Source: an uncultured Eubacteriales bacterium (lineage in GTDB: Bacteria > Bacillota_A > Clostridia > Lachnospirales > Cellulosilyticaceae). Taken from it: a stretch of DNA of 8,255 bases. A program made the position numbers and the translations under genes. This document shows, one piece after another, positions 7,119 through 8,255 of the stretch; positions within the stretch are counted from its first letter, which is position 1, and each line of letters begins with the position of its first letter. The DNA lies in assembly GCA_900556665.1 (NCBI GenBank), contig USPX01000079.1:1-8255 (forward strand), in the 5' to 3' direction. Under the pieces are notes generated by a model, which made no database searches, had not been told where the DNA came from, and saw nothing but the letters and a program-made list of their open reading frames with translations.

Positions 7119-7712
7119 ATGAACGTAACAAAAGCAGAAATGGTTATTACAGCAGGGAAAGCATCACAATTCCCAGTACATGAAATGCCAGAAATCGCAT
7201 TCGCAGGAAAATCAAATGTAGGGAAATCATCACTTCTTAATACATTATTAAACAGAAAAGCATTAGCTAGAACAAGTTCACAGCCAGGTAAAACACAAAC
7301 AATTAACTTTTATTCAGTTCAAGATACTTATATGTTTGTAGACTTACCAGGGTATGGTTACGCTAAAGTGTCTAAGGCAGAGAGAGAGAAATGGGGTAAA
7401 CTTATTGAAGGATATCTTCAAGAGAGAGAAAACCTTAAAAAAATCATTCTTTTAATTGATATCAGACACGAAGTAGGTGCAAATGATAAAATGATGTACG
7501 ATTGGATTTCACATTATCATGATGAAGTAATCGTAGTAGCTACTAAAATGGATAAGATTAAACGTAGTCAAGTGCAAAAACACTTATCTGTAATTCGTAA
7601 AGGGTTAGGCTTAACACCTCAAGATAAACTTATTGCTTTTTCTTCAGAGACAAAACAAGGGAAAGAAGAGTTATGGAAAGTTATTGAGGAAAAAGTAGAA
7701 GTAGTAGAATAA
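7119..7712 (+). CDS. engB: Ribosome-biogenesis GTP-binding protein EngB (YsxC/YihA)
   Basis: EngB is a small P-loop GTPase needed for late assembly of the 50S ribosomal subunit and usually essential. The 197 residues are the usual length. The G motifs are in order: G1 GKSNVGKS (30-37), G2 threonine in QPGKTQT (Thr61), G3 DLPG (75-78) within the family-specific DLPGYGYAKV, G4 TKMD (142-145) and G5 SSET (175-178). The Shine-Dalgarno AAAGGAG (7105-7111) lies 7 bases before the ATG. It follows lonA by 26 bases without a terminator; the lon-engB pairing is common in Bacillota and links protein quality control to ribosome production by co-transcription. All motifs are intact. Confidence 0.97.
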   Translation: MNVTKAEMVITAGKASQFPVHEMPEIAFAGKSNVGKSSLLNTLLNRKALARTSSQPGKTQTINFYSVQDTYMFVDLPGYGYAKVSKAEREKWGKLIEGYLQERENLKKIILLIDIRHEVGANDKMMYDWISHYHDEVIVVATKMDKIKRSQVQKHLSVIRKGLGLTPQDKLIAFSSETKQGKEELWKVIEEKVEVVE

Positions 7713-7742
7713 AATTTATTGATGTACACATGGGGGGAGATT

Positions 7743-8255
7743 ATGAATAAATTTGATAAATACTATTTAAGACAAGGCAGATTAGAGTTATCTATGTTAG
7801 ATGAAGATGATGATAAAAAAATAGAAGAAAAAGCAATTTTATCATCTGAAGAAGATCACGGCGTAGAAGCTAGAGAACCACGCATTAGACTGACAGATGA
7901 CATTTATAATACGCTTCAAACTATGGGTAAGTTTTTGACTGAAAAAGAGGAAGAAACGATAGACCAAAGAAAGATAGAAGAAGTACTAGGTAGCACCATG
8001 CAGGTAAGTAGCAAACGTTATGATTGTTTAGTAAATGGTGAAGTTGTAAAATCAGTACAAGCTAAACAATTAGAAGAGGCGGTAGAGTTTGCGAAAAATA
8101 ATGTAGTAGAACCAAGTGCTAAAGTAGTACCAACTATTATAAATTTTGAAGAGTCTATAAAAGGCGCTACAAGATTTAAAAGAGAAGCTATTTTTGAAGA
8201 AGATAACTATGAGGATCAACAATTGGCTCAAAGTAGTATTGATCAAATTTTATTA
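7743..8255 (+). CDS. Acidic hypothetical protein, 3'-truncated by the window edge
   Basis: I do not recognise this protein. The frame is open for 171 codons from the ATG at 7743 to the last base, with no stop, so the C-terminus is missing. A G-rich Shine-Dalgarno (GGGGGGAG, 7732-7739) ends 3 bases before this ATG, a tight spacing. An in-frame ATG at 7722 would add 7 residues but has no ribosome-binding site upstream. The visible part is hydrophilic and acidic, with about 38 Asp/Glu against 24 Lys/Arg, including a DEDDDKK cluster near residue 20 and an EKEEE run near 66-70. It has no signal peptide, no membrane segment, only one cysteine and no nucleotide-binding motif, and is probably cytoplasmic. 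It starts 30 bases after engB on the same strand with no terminator between, so it is probably the next gene of the lonA-engB operon. Codon use resembles its neighbours. It is a real gene with fair confidence; its function is unknown. Confidence 0.75.
   Translation, partial: MNKFDKYYLRQGRLELSMLDEDDDKKIEEKAILSSEEDHGVEAREPRIRLTDDIYNTLQTMGKFLTEKEEETIDQRKIEEVLGSTMQVSSKRYDCLVNGEVVKSVQAKQLEEAVEFAKNNVVEPSAKVVPTIINFEESIKGATRFKREAIFEEDNYEDQQLAQSSIDQILL

Noticed and set aside
7722..7742. In-frame ATG at 7722 as the start of the last gene
   Set aside because: No ribosome-binding site upstream of it, while the G-rich site at 7732-7739 lies between it and the ATG at 7743.
1..8255. Hidden defence system, CRISPR array, insertion sequence or RNA gene
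   Set aside because: No spaced direct repeats, transposase motifs, tRNA/rRNA sequence or riboswitch-like conserved core found; the coding space is filled by conserved housekeeping genes.

Overview
The window is a slice of a low-GC, AT-rich bacterial chromosome carrying the housekeeping proteostasis block tig-clpP-clpX-lonB-lonA-engB, all on the + strand. This order is typical of Bacillota. The presence of LonB, the membrane-anchored Lon paralogue found in endospore formers, together with protein sequences that match my memory of the Bacillus subtilis homologues, points to a spore-forming member of the Bacillota, most likely Clostridia. A finer placement is not supported by what I can see.

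Layout. Bases 2-880 are the C-terminal two thirds of trigger factor (tig), whose start lies upstream of the window. The 149-base gap to clpP holds a long terminator-like hairpin and then a good vegetative promoter whose -35 box lies inside a near-perfect dyad. clpP (1030-1611) and clpX (1629-2918) are 17 bases apart and form one unit, closed by a strong stem-loop at about 2962-2999. lonB (3080-4726) follows, preceded by a sequence resembling a sigma-F forespore promoter and by a potential RNA hairpin over its ribosome-binding site. lonA (4786-7092), engB (7119-7712) and an unrecognised acidic reading frame (7743 to the window end) follow with short gaps of 59, 26 and 30 bases.

How they work together. 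Trigger factor receives nascent chains at the ribosome. ClpX unfolds tagged or misfolded proteins and feeds them to the ClpP barrel. LonA is the self-contained soluble quality-control protease. LonB is a membrane-tethered Lon-type protease linked to sporulation. EngB is a GTPase that assists assembly of the large ribosomal subunit. All recognisable catalytic residues are intact and I see no frameshifts, insertion sequences, CRISPR arrays, RNA genes or signs of horizontal transfer. No gene-free stretch exceeds 300 bases.

The protein content is ordinary. The points worth a second look are regulatory: the dyad at the clpP promoter, the sigma-F-like promoter of lonB, and a hairpin that could hide the lonB ribosome-binding site in read-through transcripts but not in transcripts started at that promoter. 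The 3'-end reading frame is the only protein I cannot assign.
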